A stretch of 64,000 bases of DNA from Nocardia sp. NBC_01503 (GTDB lineage: Bacteria > Actinomycetota > Actinomycetes > Mycobacteriales > Mycobacteriaceae). Location: positions 1,178,001-1,242,000 of the forward strand of contig NZ_CP109596.1 of assembly GCF_036327755.1 (NCBI RefSeq), written 5' to 3'. A program made the translations under genes and the position numbers. Positions 27,518 through 36,745 of this stretch are shown in pieces (positions within the stretch are counted from its first letter, which is position 1; every line of letters begins with the position of its first letter). The notes under the pieces were generated by a model that worked only from the letters and a program-made list of their open reading frames with translations, made no database searches and had not been told where the DNA came from.

Positions 27518-27735
27518 AGCGCCAGTCCTCCTGTCCAATTGCCGCACGGGTGGCGCGGCTGTTCGCGGAATATGGGATCGAAACCGCAAACGGTAATGTG
27601 TGGCCCTCGAGTTCGAGGGCCCGTTCCTACCATCTTTGCTCGGATGGGGCGTTCCTGCGCGGTATGCGAACCACGGCACAAGTGGTACCGGAGTCCCAAC
27701 CTCAGTGTGCGCCCCATAACGCGCTTATCGTCCGA

Positions 27736-29376
27736 TCAGAGCGGAATGTTGCCGTGCTTCTTCGGCGGCAGGGTCACCATCTTGCGCTCCAGCAGGCGCA
27801 GCGCGGAGACGATCTGGCCGCGAGTGTGCGAGGGCGGGATGACCGCGTCGACATAACCACGCTCGGCGGCCACATACGGGTTGACCAGGGTGTCCTCGTA
27901 CTCGTTCTGCAGCTCCAAGCGCAGCGCGTCGACATCGGCGCCCTCGGCGGCGGCATCCTTGAGCTGCTTGCGGTAGACGAATCCGACCGCGCCCGAGGCG
28001 CCCATGACGGCGATCTGAGCGGTCGGCCACGCCAGGTTCACATCGGCGCCCATATGCTTGGAACCCATGACGTCGTAGGCGCCGCCGTAGGCCTTGCGGG
28101 TGATGATTGTGATCTTGCCCACAGTGGCCTCACCGTAGGCATAGAGCAGCTTCGCGCCGCGGCGGATGATGCCGTTGTACTCCTGGCCGGTACCGGGCAG
28201 GAAGCCCGGAACGTCGACCAGGGTGATGATCGGGACGTTGAAGGCATCGCAGGTGCGCACGAAGCGCGCGGCCTTCTCCGAGGCGTCGATATCCAGGCAG
28301 CCCGCGAACTGCGAGGGCTGGTTCGCCACGAAGCCGACGCTGCGGCCGTCGATGCGGGCGAAGCCGACGATGATGTTCATCGCGCGCTCGGCCTGCACCT
28401 CGAGGAACTCGTCGTCGTCCACGAGGGACTTGATGACCTCGTGCATGTCGTACGGCTGGTTCGGGGAATCCGGGATGATGGTGTCCAGCGCGAGGTCGTC
28501 CTCGGTGAGGTTCTCCTCGATGGCGCCGTCGATCGGATCGGTGGCCGGGAAGCGCGGGGCCTCGGCGCGGTTGTTGCTCGGCAGGTAGCCCAGCAGATCC
28601 TTGACGTAATCCAGGGCGTCCTGCTCGCCGGAGGCGACGTAGTGCGCGACACCGGACTTGACCATGTGGGTGTGGGCACCGCCCAGCTCCTCCATGGTGA
28701 CCTCTTCACCGGTGACGGTCTTGATCACGTCCGGGCCGGTGACGAACATCTGCGAGGTCTGGTCGACCATGACGACGAAGTCGGTCAGGGCGGGCGAGTA
28801 GACGTGGCCACCCGCGGCCGGGCCCATGATGAGCGAGATCTGCGGGATCACGCCGGAAGCCTGGATATTGCGGTGGAAGATCTCACCGTAAAGGCCCAGG
28901 GAGACAACGCCTTCCTGGATACGCGCGCCCGCGCCCTCGTTGATGCCGATCAGCGGACGGCCGGTCTTGAGGGCCAGATCCATCACCTTGACGATCTTCT
29001 CGCCGTAGACCTCACCGAGCGAGCCACCGAAGACGGTGACGTCCTGGGAGAAGATGCAGACGTCGCGGCCGTCGATGGTGCCGTAACCGGTCACCACGCC
29101 GTCGCCGAGCGGACGCTGGTTCTCCAGGCCGAAATTCACGCTGCGGTGCCGGGCGAGTGCGTCCAGCTCCACGAACGAACCTTCGTCCAGCAGGGCGAGG
29201 ATGCGCTCGCGCGCGGTCATCTTGCCCTTGGCGTGGACCTTGTCGACCGCGGCCTCACCCATCGGGTGCTGAGCCTCTTCCAGCCTGTTACGCAGGTCAG
29301 CCAGCTTCCCGGCGGTCGTGTGGATATCTGGGGCGCCCGCCGACCCCGGCGAAGGCTGCTGCTGGACACTCGTCAT
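27736..29376 (-). CDS. accD5: acyl-CoA carboxylase beta (carboxyltransferase) subunit, AccD5-like
   Basis: 546 residues with both halves of the carboxyltransferase fold: N-terminal domain with [10 protein letters not shown] (acyl-CoA oxyanion region GSxGxxYGEKI nearby) and C-terminal domain with [24 protein letters not shown] and [13 protein letters not shown]. It transfers CO2 from biotin to propionyl/acetyl-CoA, giving methylmalonyl/malonyl-CoA for mycocerosate- and mycolate-type lipids. Transcribed towards accE, maf, sseA, accA3; relative to birA this block is inverted compared with the mycobacterial order I know. Confidence 0.94.
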   Translation of the reverse strand: MTSVQQQPSPGSAGAPDIHTTAGKLADLRNRLEEAQHPMGEAAVDKVHAKGKMTARERILALLDEGSFVELDALARHRSVNFGLENQRPLGDGVVTGYGTIDGRDVCIFSQDVTVFGGSLGEVYGEKIVKVMDLALKTGRPLIGINEGAGARIQEGVVSLGLYGEIFHRNIQASGVIPQISLIMGPAAGGHVYSPALTDFVVMVDQTSQMFVTGPDVIKTVTGEEVTMEELGGAHTHMVKSGVAHYVASGEQDALDYVKDLLGYLPSNNRAEAPRFPATDPIDGAIEENLTEDDLALDTIIPDSPNQPYDMHEVIKSLVDDDEFLEVQAERAMNIIVGFARIDGRSVGFVANQPSQFAGCLDIDASEKAARFVRTCDAFNVPIITLVDVPGFLPGTGQEYNGIIRRGAKLLYAYGEATVGKITIITRKAYGGAYDVMGSKHMGADVNLAWPTAQIAVMGASGAVGFVYRKQLKDAAAEGADVDALRLELQNEYEDTLVNPYVAAERGYVDAVIPPSHTRGQIVSALRLLERKMVTLPPKKHGNIPL

Positions 29377-29501
29377 GCCCGGGAGTGTAACCAGTACCAG
29401 TGCGCCGTGTTAATACCGCGGGGGCTACTCGCGAGTACGGTTATTGACTGGTCGCCAGTAGTAAACGGCAGGTCAAGGCATGGATTCAGCCGCCCAATCC
29501 C

Positions 29502-29573
29502 CCGTCATCCCGGCGCGGTTTCGGCCGGGATCTACGGCTGAAAGTTGGATCCCGGCCAAAACATGCCGGGATG
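29502..29573. repeat. REP-like palindrome, second copy
   Basis: Starts CCGTCATCCCGGC and ends ATGCCGGGATGACG, with GGCCGGGATC and GGATCCCGGCC inside: a long hairpin. It lies between accD5 and lat. A partial extra GGGATGACGAGCGGG unit follows at 29565-29605. Confidence 0.75.
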
Positions 29574-29671
29574 ACGAGCGGGGGCAATCCGGGATGACGA
29601 GCGGGAGCGATCCGGGCGCGGACCTGTGTCGCGCCCGGAACCTTTACCGCTCAACCCAATACGCGTACCGC

Positions 29672-31012
29672 TCAACCCAATACCCGGGCCAGGGCGTCAA
29701 CGGCCTCGTCGAGTTCGGCGACGGTGACCGTCAGCGGGGGCCGGAAGCGGATACCGCGCGCACCGGTGCCGAGAATCAGCACATGCTCCTGTTCGCGGAG
29801 CCTGGTGACCACGTCATCGCGCATATGCGCCGTCTCCAGGGTGATGGCGCACATGAGTCCGCGACCGCGCGGCTCGGTGACTTCGGCATGCGCCGCGGCC
29901 AGTTCGGTCAACCGGCGCAGCAGATGCTCGCCGAGTTCGCGAGCCCGCTCCTCGAGCCGCTCCTGTTCGATCACCTCGAGGATGCGGCGCGCGCGCACCA
30001 TATCGGCGAGGTTGCCGCCCCAGGTGGAGTTGAGCCGGGAGCTGACGTGGAACACATTGTCCGGTACCTCGTCGATGCGCCCGCCCGCCATGATTCCGCA
30101 GACCTGGGTCTTCTTGCCGAAGGCGACCACATCGGGTTCGAGGCCGAGCTGTTGATAGGCCCACATGGTGCCGGTCATGCCGACGCCGGTTTGCACCTCG
30201 TCGAGGATGAACAACGCGTCGTTGGCGTGGCACAGCTGCTGTACGGCCCGCAGGAATTCCGGTCGCAGATGCCGGTCGCCGCCCTCGCCCTGAATGGGTT
30301 CGGCGATGAAACACGCTATGTCGTGCGGGTTTTCGGCGAAGGCGCGGGCGGCCTGGTCGAGGGCGTGTCGTTCGGCGGCCTCGATATCGGGGTGCTCGTC
30401 ACCCAGGTACGGGGTGTCGATGCGCGGCCAGTCGAATTTGGGGAAGCGGTCGGTCTTGACCGGATCGGTGTTGGTGAGCGAGAGCGTGTATCCGGTGCGG
30501 CCGTGGAAGGCGCCGGTCAGATGCAGCACCTTGGTGCCGAGTTCCGGTGCGCGCCCGCGCATTTCATTGTGCCGGGACTTCCAGTCGAAGGCGGCCTTGA
30601 GGGCGTTCTCGACCGCGAGTCCGCCACCGTCGATGAAGAACAGGTGCGGCAGCCGGGGATCGCCCAGGACGCGCGCGAAAGTGTCGACGAACCTTGCCAT
30701 TTCGACGGTGTAGACGTCGGAGTTGCTCGGTTTGTTCAGGGCCGCTGCGGTGAGGTTGGACAGGAAGCGACGGTCACCGATGAGCGCGGAATGGTTCATG
30801 CCCAGCGCCGAGGAGGCGAAGAAGCCGAACATATCCAGGTATGCGGTGTCGTCGCGGGCGTCGACCAGCCTGCGGCCGCGCGATCTGCGCAGGTCGAGGA
30901 CTAGATCGAAACCATCGGCGAGGATGTTCGCGGACAGGATCTCATGCACCCGGGCGGGGGTGACCAGTGTCGTTTCGGCAACCGCCCCGAGCCGATCGAA
31001 TTCGAGGGTCAC
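29672..31012 (-). CDS. lat: L-lysine 6-transaminase
   Basis: 446-residue class III PLP aminotransferase converting L-lysine and 2-oxoglutarate to L-2-aminoadipate 6-semialdehyde. Visible are the cofactor region ALKAAFDWKSRHNE, FHGRTGYTLS, the Asp-containing DEVQTGVGMTG, and the PLP Lys in VVAFGKKTQVCG. The combination with lrpA and pcd (lysine to aminoadipate) fixes the substrate assignment. Starts at ATG 31012, 64 nt downstream of lrpA. Confidence 0.93.
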   Translation of the reverse strand: MTLEFDRLGAVAETTLVTPARVHEILSANILADGFDLVLDLRRSRGRRLVDARDDTAYLDMFGFFASSALGMNHSALIGDRRFLSNLTAAALNKPSNSDVYTVEMARFVDTFARVLGDPRLPHLFFIDGGGLAVENALKAAFDWKSRHNEMRGRAPELGTKVLHLTGAFHGRTGYTLSLTNTDPVKTDRFPKFDWPRIDTPYLGDEHPDIEAAERHALDQAARAFAENPHDIACFIAEPIQGEGGDRHLRPEFLRAVQQLCHANDALFILDEVQTGVGMTGTMWAYQQLGLEPDVVAFGKKTQVCGIMAGGRIDEVPDNVFHVSSRLNSTWGGNLADMVRARRILEVIEQERLEERARELGEHLLRRLTELAAAHAEVTEPRGRGLMCAITLETAHMRDDVVTRLREQEHVLILGTGARGIRFRPPLTVTVAELDEAVDALARVLG

Positions 31013-31076
31013 TCCCCCAGCGTAAGGGAATCTTTACGGTTTTGCCCGTAAGTTTCGAAGTAATTACGAGAGAGAC

Positions 31077-31529
31077 CTACTTGTCATAGAATGTCTGCAG
31101 AATGATGGTGCTTCGCGTCCGGACGTTGGCCGTGGCGCGAATCTCCTGCAGCAGCTGCTCCAGATGCCTCGGCGATGCCACGCGCACCAGCAGCATGTAG
31201 CTCTCGTCGCCGGCCACCGAATGGCAGGCTTCGATGCCCGGAATGTGCTGCAGCAGTGCGGGTGCGTCATCGGGCTGCGACGGGTCGAGAGGAGTGATGG
31301 CGACAAATGCCGACAGCATCTGCCCCAGCGCCTCCGGATCGACATTCGCGGTATAGCCGCGGATCACGCCGCGCGCCTCCAGCCGCCGGACACGCGACTG
31401 CACCGCTGACACCGAAAGGTTCGCCTTCTCGGCAAGATTGGAGAGTGTGGCGCGACCATCGGCAATCAGCTCACGGATCAGCAATCGATCGATGTCGTCG
31501 AGTTGTGGTTTCGCCGGTGTATCCGCCAT
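31077..31529 (-). CDS. lrpA: Lrp/AsnC-family regulator of lysine catabolism
   Basis: 150 residues: N-terminal helix-turn-helix (LDDIDRLLIRELIADGRATLSNLAEKANLSVSAVQSRVRRLEARG) and C-terminal RAM/ligand domain. It lies between lat (same strand) and pcd (divergent, 58 nt away), so control of both lysine genes by amino-acid availability is the natural reading, as for mycobacterial LrpA (Rv3291c). Confidence 0.92.
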   Translation of the reverse strand: MADTPAKPQLDDIDRLLIRELIADGRATLSNLAEKANLSVSAVQSRVRRLEARGVIRGYTANVDPEALGQMLSAFVAITPLDPSQPDDAPALLQHIPGIEACHSVAGDESYMLLVRVASPRHLEQLLQEIRATANVRTRSTIILQTFYDK

Positions 31530-31587
31530 CAGCGAAGGCTAACTCAGCGAACCGAACTCGTGGCCGGAACCCATACTGGAGCTGCCG

Positions 31588-33117
31588 ATGAACCCCATCC
31601 AGACCGAAGATTCGACCCGCGAACTACGGGCCCGCACCGAGGGATTGCTCCGCGCTCTCGGCGCGAAAACACCCGAACCGGGCGAACTCTCGGTGCGCAC
31701 GCCGATCACCGGCGGCGAACTGCTGACCCTGCGCCCCAGCTCGGAGGCGGAGGTGGACGCGGCTATCGAGCGGGCGGCCGCCGCCTTCCGGGACTGGCGC
31801 ACCGTACCCGCGCCGCAACGAGCCGCCGTGGTGCGGCGATTGGCGGGATTGCTGGTCGAACATCAGGACGAACTGGGCGAACTGGTCACCTTGGAGGCCG
31901 GGAAGATCGGGGCGGAGGCCCGCGGCGAGGTCCAGGAGATGATCGATATCTGCGAGTTCGCCATCGGGCTCTCGCGGCAGTTGTACGGGCGCACCATGCC
32001 TTCCGAACGCCCCGGACATCGGCTGATGGAGACCTGGCATCCGCTGGGTGTGGTCGGGGTGATCTCGGCGTTCAACTTCCCGGTGGCGGTGTGGGCGTGG
32101 AATACCGCGCTCGCGCTGGTGTGCGGGGACACGGTGGTGTGGAAACCCTCCGATATGACGCCGCTGACGGCACTGGCCTGCCATTCGCTGTTGCAGCGCG
32201 CGGCGCTCGAGGTGGGCGTGAATCCCGAAGTACACCAGTTGATTCAGGGCGGCGGGGAGGTCGGCGCACAGCTGGTCGGCGATCCGCGGGTGGCGCTGGT
32301 GAGTGCCACCGGATCGGTGCGGATGGGGCAGATCGTGGCACCGCGCGTGGCCGAGCGCTTCGGGCGATGCCTGCTCGAGCTCGGCGGCAATAACGGTGCG
32401 GTGGTGACGCCCTCGGCGGATCTGGATCTGGCGGCGCGCGGGATCGTCTTCGCGGCGGCCGGGACCGCCGGGCAGCGGTGCACCTCACTGCGGCGGCTCA
32501 TCGCGCACGCGGATGTGGTGGGGCCGCTGGTGGATCGCATCTCCTCGGCGTATCGGCAACTGCGGGTGGGCAATCCACTCGAGGACGGGGTGCTGGTCGG
32601 TCCGCTGATCAACGGCCGGTCCTATACCGCCATGCGGGAGGCGCTGGCTCGCGCCCAGGCCGACGGTGGCGAATTGATCTGCGGTGGTGAGCGCGTCGAG
32701 GGTTTCGGGGACGATGCGTTCTACGTGCGTCCCGCGATTGTGCGGATGCCCGCCCAGACGGCGGTGGTGCGCGAGGAGACCTTCGCGCCCATTCTGTACG
32801 TGCTCACCTATCACGATCTCGATGCCGCGATCGAGCTGCACAATGGTGTGCCGCAGGGGCTTTCGTCGGCGATCTTCACGCGGAATCAGCGGGAGGCGGA
32901 GCGGTTCCTGGCCGCCGACGGCTCCGACTGCGGTATCGCCAATGTGAATATCGGCACCTCGGGTGCGGAGATCGGCGGTGCGTTCGGCGGTGAGAAGCAG
33001 ACCGGCGGTGGGCGCGAATCCGGTTCGGACTCGTGGAAGGCGTACATGCGCCGCGCCACCAATACGGTCAACTACTCCACCGAACTGCCGCTGGCGCAGG
33101 GCATTCGGTTCGAGTAG
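31588..33117 (+). CDS. pcd: L-piperidine-6-carboxylate / aminoadipate semialdehyde dehydrogenase
   Basis: 509-residue NAD(P)-dependent aldehyde dehydrogenase. Key positions: FNFPVAVWAWN, cofactor region WKPSDMTPL, catalytic Glu in LELGGNNG and catalytic Cys in GTAGQRCTSLRR, and the C-terminal GAFGGEKQTGGGRESGSD. It oxidises the Lat product to 2-aminoadipate. Divergent from lrpA; overlaps no other gene. The tRNA-like sequence begins 40 nt after its stop. Confidence 0.93.
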   Translation: MNPIQTEDSTRELRARTEGLLRALGAKTPEPGELSVRTPITGGELLTLRPSSEAEVDAAIERAAAAFRDWRTVPAPQRAAVVRRLAGLLVEHQDELGELVTLEAGKIGAEARGEVQEMIDICEFAIGLSRQLYGRTMPSERPGHRLMETWHPLGVVGVISAFNFPVAVWAWNTALALVCGDTVVWKPSDMTPLTALACHSLLQRAALEVGVNPEVHQLIQGGGEVGAQLVGDPRVALVSATGSVRMGQIVAPRVAERFGRCLLELGGNNGAVVTPSADLDLAARGIVFAAAGTAGQRCTSLRRLIAHADVVGPLVDRISSAYRQLRVGNPLEDGVLVGPLINGRSYTAMREALARAQADGGELICGGERVEGFGDDAFYVRPAIVRMPAQTAVVREETFAPILYVLTYHDLDAAIELHNGVPQGLSSAIFTRNQREAERFLAADGSDCGIANVNIGTSGAEIGGAFGGEKQTGGGRESGSDSWKAYMRRATNTVNYSTELPLAQGIRFE

Positions 33118-33156
33118 AGGCGAGAACCCGAGATCGGAGTCGGCTGCGGCACGGTG

Positions 33157-33240
33157 CCTTCTGCGTCTGCCATTTCCGCCACGCCGGTTTCTCGGAACCA
33201 ACGGCGGGATTCGAACCCGCAAGAGCTCTCGCTCGAAAGG
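33157..33240 (-). other. permuted-order tRNA-Leu-like half structures
   Basis: Reading the minus strand, the 3' half comes first: anticodon-stem strand CCTTT (33240-33236), class II variable arm GAGC/GAGA/GCTC (33234-33223), T-arm GCGGG TTCGAAT CCCGC (33220-33204), acceptor strand CGTTGGT (33203-33197). After a 9-nt gap the 5' half follows: acceptor ACCGGCG (33188-33182), TG, D-arm GCGG..CGC (33179-33163), stem GAAGG (33161-33157). Acceptor strands pair 7/7 with two G-U pairs; the anticodon stem pairs 5/5 with one G-U. No U33 or credible Leu anticodon is seen, so it may be decayed or a remnant of a tandem pair. Confidence 0.4.
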
Positions 33241-33391
33241 GTGGGAAGTATCCGCTGCCTGCGCACCGGGCCCTCGCCCCACCCACGGTAACCGGACAAG
33301 CGCACGGCCCCAACCGATTTTCCGGGACCGTGCGCCAAATCCACCCGCTATCCGGGCGCGCACGTTGTCATCCACGTGCGCGCACCCAACC

Positions 33392-33425
33392 CCGTCATCC
33401 CGGCATGCTTTTGGCCGGGATCCAC
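33392..33425. repeat. REP-like element, half copy
   Basis: CCGTCATCCCGGCATG followed by CTTTTGGCCGGGATCCA; equals one arm of the elements at 15630 and 29502. It sits just after pcd and the tRNA-like structure and next to the SDR stop codon. Confidence 0.7.
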
Positions 33426-33435
33426 ACCCCGCAGG

Positions 33436-34287
33436 TCAATCCTGGTCTTCGACCGCAATCGCGCGGATCTGCGCTTCGTATGCGGCGCGGGTGGTTTCGT
33501 CGGACGGGTGCAGGGCGCGGTCGCCGTTGAACATGCGGCGGATCAGGCGGACGGCGGACTCGGGGGCGGCGGCCAGGGCTACGTCGATGGGGCCGAGGTA
33601 GTTCGGGACCGCGACCTCGGCCTTACGGGTGCGCACGGTCTGCACGACCGCGGCGGCGACGTCTTCCGGATCGACCGTCGGCATCCCCGCGCCCAGGGCC
33701 AGGCCGGAGGAGAGGCGGGTGCGCACGGCCGAGGGCATGATGGTGCTGACGCTGACGCCGTACGGTTCGAACTCCAAACGCGTTGCGGCGGAGAGTCCTA
33801 CGGCGGCGAACTTGCTGGCGTTGTAGACGGCCAGGCCCGCGATCGGGATCTTCCCGGCCAGGGAGGCGACATTCACGATATGACCCTTACCGCGCTCCAC
33901 CATGCCGGGGGCGACGGCGCGCATTCCGTGGATGAGGCCCCACACGTTCACGTCGATGGTGGTGTGGCCCACCGCGTCCGGCTCGTCGAGGAACGCCCCG
34001 GCGGGCATGACCCCGGCATTGTTGACCAGGATGTCGATGCGCCCGAAGTCGGCGACCACCCTGTCCCACTGCCCGCGATTGCGCACATCCAGCTCGAATG
34101 CCTTGGCGCCCAGGGCGGCGGCGGCCGTCTGTGCGGCGGCGGTGTCCACATCGGCGATGGCGACCTCCGCACCTTTGCTCGCGAACAGTTCGGCGGTGCA
34201 CCGGCCGATACCGCGGCCCGCGCCGGTGATCAGCACCCGGGCTCCGGCGAGATCGATTGCCGGATAGTTCTTTCCGAGGATGCTCAT
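33436..34287 (-). CDS. short-chain dehydrogenase/reductase
   Basis: 283 residues, classical SDR: cofactor loop TGAGRGIG, ADVD acidic pair for NAD selectivity, NNAG, catalytic Ser in VASLAGKIP and YNASK (Tyr-x-x-x-Lys). Substrate unknown. Its ATG overlaps the end of the patatin gene by 4 nt (ATGA), so the two form an operon controlled by the divergent TetR. Confidence 0.9.
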   Translation of the reverse strand: MSILGKNYPAIDLAGARVLITGAGRGIGRCTAELFASKGAEVAIADVDTAAAQTAAAALGAKAFELDVRNRGQWDRVVADFGRIDILVNNAGVMPAGAFLDEPDAVGHTTIDVNVWGLIHGMRAVAPGMVERGKGHIVNVASLAGKIPIAGLAVYNASKFAAVGLSAATRLEFEPYGVSVSTIMPSAVRTRLSSGLALGAGMPTVDPEDVAAAVVQTVRTRKAEVAVPNYLGPIDVALAAAPESAVRLIRRMFNGDRALHPSDETTRAAYEAQIRAIAVEDQD

Positions 34288-35243
34288 GCGAATTCTCCCT
34301 GTTCCATGGCCTTGCGGGTGCTGACCAGGCTGTGCTCGAAGGTGGCGAGGCGGCGGCGGCCGTCCATGAAGTTGGGTCCCATGACGGCGAGGTCCTCGGC
34401 GGTGGCGTCGACGCGCAGCACCCTGGTCCCGCTGGCGCGCAGGAGGGCGATTTCGGCATCGAGCTTCTCGCTCATGCGATTTCGCATCTGACGCTCCAGG
34501 AAGTGGCCCGGGCCCGCGGCCGGGATGCGGCCGGTGGAGGCCATCGGCGCGATCACCACGACCTCGTCCAGCCGAGCCGGAATGAGCAGGTCGGCCGAGG
34601 CGGTCGAGGCCACGCCACCATCGATGAAGGTGCGGCCCGCGATCGGCACGGCCGGGAACCAGCCGGGAACGCCCCACGAAGCCCGCAGTGCCGCACCGAG
34701 ACTCGCGTCCGGGGCGGAGGGTGCACCGAAGGCGACGCGCTCACCGGTGGCATCGTCCATGGCGACCAGCCAGGTGGCGGGATGCTCGACCCAATCGCGA
34801 CCGGGGTTCAGGCGGTCGGCGAGGCGCTGCAACCAGCTCGCGTCGCCGCTGCCCCGCGGGAGCAGGCCGCTGCCCGCGGTGAGCAAGGCGTGGCCATTTC
34901 CGGGGCGCGCCAGCAGTTCTCGTACGGCGCGACCGGGGGCGTTCAGGCGCGGGCGCGGCAGCGGCGGGAATCGGCCCGGCTCACAACGCATATGGGCGGT
35001 GAGGATGGGATTGGTGGAGGTGCCGCGCTGCATCGCGATCAGCTCGTCCACCCCGATTCCGCTGCCGAGCATGGTCAGCATCTCGGCTCCGGCGGAGGTG
35101 CCGATCATGACATCGGCCGCGCGCGGATCCCAGTCCAGTACATCGCGGGCGGCCGCCAGTGCGGCGACGATCCAGGCCGCGCCGACGGTCCCCCCGCACC
35201 CGATGGCCAGGCCACGCCTCTGTGACCCGTTCCTGTTACTCAT
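34284..35243 (-). CDS. patatin-like phospholipase
   Basis: 319 residues. Patatin fold with oxyanion loop GCGGTVGAAW, nucleophile GTSAG and catalytic Asp in DGGVAS, so lipid acyl hydrolase activity is expected. No signal peptide. Start at 35243 since the upstream residues have no similarity to the family and a divergent gene starts at 35313. Coupled to the SDR by ATGA. Confidence 0.88.
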   Translation of the reverse strand: MSNRNGSQRRGLAIGCGGTVGAAWIVAALAAARDVLDWDPRAADVMIGTSAGAEMLTMLGSGIGVDELIAMQRGTSTNPILTAHMRCEPGRFPPLPRPRLNAPGRAVRELLARPGNGHALLTAGSGLLPRGSGDASWLQRLADRLNPGRDWVEHPATWLVAMDDATGERVAFGAPSAPDASLGAALRASWGVPGWFPAVPIAGRTFIDGGVASTASADLLIPARLDEVVVIAPMASTGRIPAAGPGHFLERQMRNRMSEKLDAEIALLRASGTRVLRVDATAEDLAVMGPNFMDGRRRLATFEHSLVSTRKAMEQGEFA

Positions 35244-35268
35244 GGTTTCGAACACTAGCAGTTTTGAA

Positions 35269-35281
35269 ATACCGTGGGTAT
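35269..35281. promoter_or_regulatory. palindromic operator candidate between patatin and tetR
   Basis: Perfect inverted repeat ATACC-GTG-GGTAT in the 69-nt divergent gap, placed to overlap both promoters. A TetR dimer site is the likely reading. Confidence 0.5.
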
Positions 35282-35312
35282 CCCAAATCCATCGGTACAT
35301 AGAATCACTCCC

Positions 35313-35912
35313 ATGGCACGACTGACCCGGACCGAGAGCCAGGCCCGCACCCGCGCGGACCTGCTGTCCACCGCGCGTGATCTGTTCCTCACCGACGGGT
35401 ACGCCAAGACCAGCCTGGAGCGGGTCGCCGAGGAGGCCGGATACTCCAAGGGCGCGGTGTACTCGAATTTCCGCACCAAATCGGCACTGTGCCTGGAGGT
35501 GCTCGGGCTGATTCACGAGACCAAATTCGCCGAGGCCGCCGAACTGCTGGAGGGCGACGGCACGCTCGAGGAGCGGCTGGCCCGGTTTCAAGACTGGGCC
35601 GAACGCACGCTGGGCGATGTCGGCTGGACCATGCTGGAGTTCGAGTTCGCCATTGTCGCCCGGGATGATCCGGCGCTGCAGGCCGCGCTCGTCTCCAGTC
35701 TCGCGGTGGTGCGCGGGATGATCGGCGCGCGACTACAGGGGCTCGCCGATGCCACGGCGCTGACCCTGCCGCTGCCCGCCGAGGACGCGGCGACCGCGGT
35801 GCTGAGTCTCGGTGTGGGACTCGGCATTCTGCGCGCCATCGATCCCGGGCTCTCGGCCGGGCTGATCACCGATGCGGTGCGCGCGATGCTCAGTGGGTCG
35901 GTGACGCTCTGA
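35313..35912 (+). CDS. TetR-family transcriptional regulator
   Basis: 199 residues with N-terminal TetR HTH (ARDLFLTDGYAKTSLERVAEEAGYSKGAVYSNFRTKSALCLEVL). The C-terminal all-helical domain has no recognisable ligand. Start at ATG 35313; an earlier in-frame ATG at 35274 would overlap the operator-like palindrome. Divergent from the patatin/SDR pair, which it probably represses. Confidence 0.88.
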   Translation: MARLTRTESQARTRADLLSTARDLFLTDGYAKTSLERVAEEAGYSKGAVYSNFRTKSALCLEVLGLIHETKFAEAAELLEGDGTLEERLARFQDWAERTLGDVGWTMLEFEFAIVARDDPALQAALVSSLAVVRGMIGARLQGLADATALTLPLPAEDAATAVLSLGVGLGILRAIDPGLSAGLITDAVRAMLSGSVTL

Positions 35913-36020
35913 CGAGGTGAGCGGGTCGCGCACTGGGATACCGGGCCGCACCCGGCGATTCGGTGCCGCGCGGCCGCAGCGGGCGGGTCGACCGCAGCGG
36001 ATTCCGGTCTGCCATCGCGC

Positions 36021-36566
36021 TCACGGCCGGAAGTGCAGGGTCCATTCCCCGCGGTAGTGCAGCCGGGTGACGCTCACCGGCGGAACGTCTATGCGCCAGA
36101 ACGACTTCGCGGGTGCGTCGAGGGTGACGAGCAGTGCGGCGCGAATCACCGACGGATGCGTGATCGCGATGGTGGGCTCGCCTTCGACCGCGATATCGGC
36201 CAGCCATTCACCGGTCCGCTCGAGCACGTCGACCACCGACTCACCGCCGTGTCCGCGATAGCCCGGATCGGTGAGCCAGAGGTACAGGTCCTCCTTCGGC
36301 ACCGACATGAGTTCGCCGCCGCGCCAGGCTCCGGCATCGAGATCGCGTAATCGGTCGTCTTCATCGCCTATCAGTCCCATGAGCGCCGCGGTCTCCACGG
36401 TCCGGCGTTCCGGGGCGGTGAGCACTCGGGCCGCCTGTAATCGTCCGCAGGCCGAGACCGCGCGCCGCCCGGCTTCGGTCAGCGGTTCGTCGACGGGGAA
36501 TCGTGCTTTGCGCATCGCCTCGGTCATCCCATGGCTGACCAAGTCGAGTCGGAGCACCTTCTGCAC
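36021..36566 (-). CDS. histidine phosphatase family protein with SHG motif
   Basis: 181 residues starting at GTG 36566. Phosphoglycerate-mutase-like fold: the N-terminal catalytic motif reads LVSHGMTEAM where the family has RHGxT, so the phosphohistidine His is kept but the preceding Arg is Ser. The second motif TAPERRTVETA and the late His in AITHPSVIRAA are present. Substrate unknown. Divergent from lhr with 179 nt between starts. Confidence 0.8.
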   Translation of the reverse strand: MQKVLRLDLVSHGMTEAMRKARFPVDEPLTEAGRRAVSACGRLQAARVLTAPERRTVETAALMGLIGDEDDRLRDLDAGAWRGGELMSVPKEDLYLWLTDPGYRGHGGESVVDVLERTGEWLADIAVEGEPTIAITHPSVIRAALLVTLDAPAKSFWRIDVPPVSVTRLHYRGEWTLHFRP

Positions 36567-36745
36567 GGTTCGCAGCCTACGCGCGGCCCCCGCGGCCGTA
36601 ATCCGATTGCCCGTCCTTCGCTCCCGACGCGCGACCGGGCGATCTTGTTCGCGGCGGCTTCCATGCGGGGTCGTTCGGAGGGCGGGCGGCCCGACTCGAC
36701 GGCGGGGGTCGGCGAAGTGTCGGTGGGCGGGTGCAGACTGGGGCG

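Noticed and set aside
33236..33310. Ordinary (unpermuted) tRNA ending at 33197
   Set aside because: No ACCAACG-type acceptor strand and no anticodon arm of 5-7-5 form precedes the variable arm.
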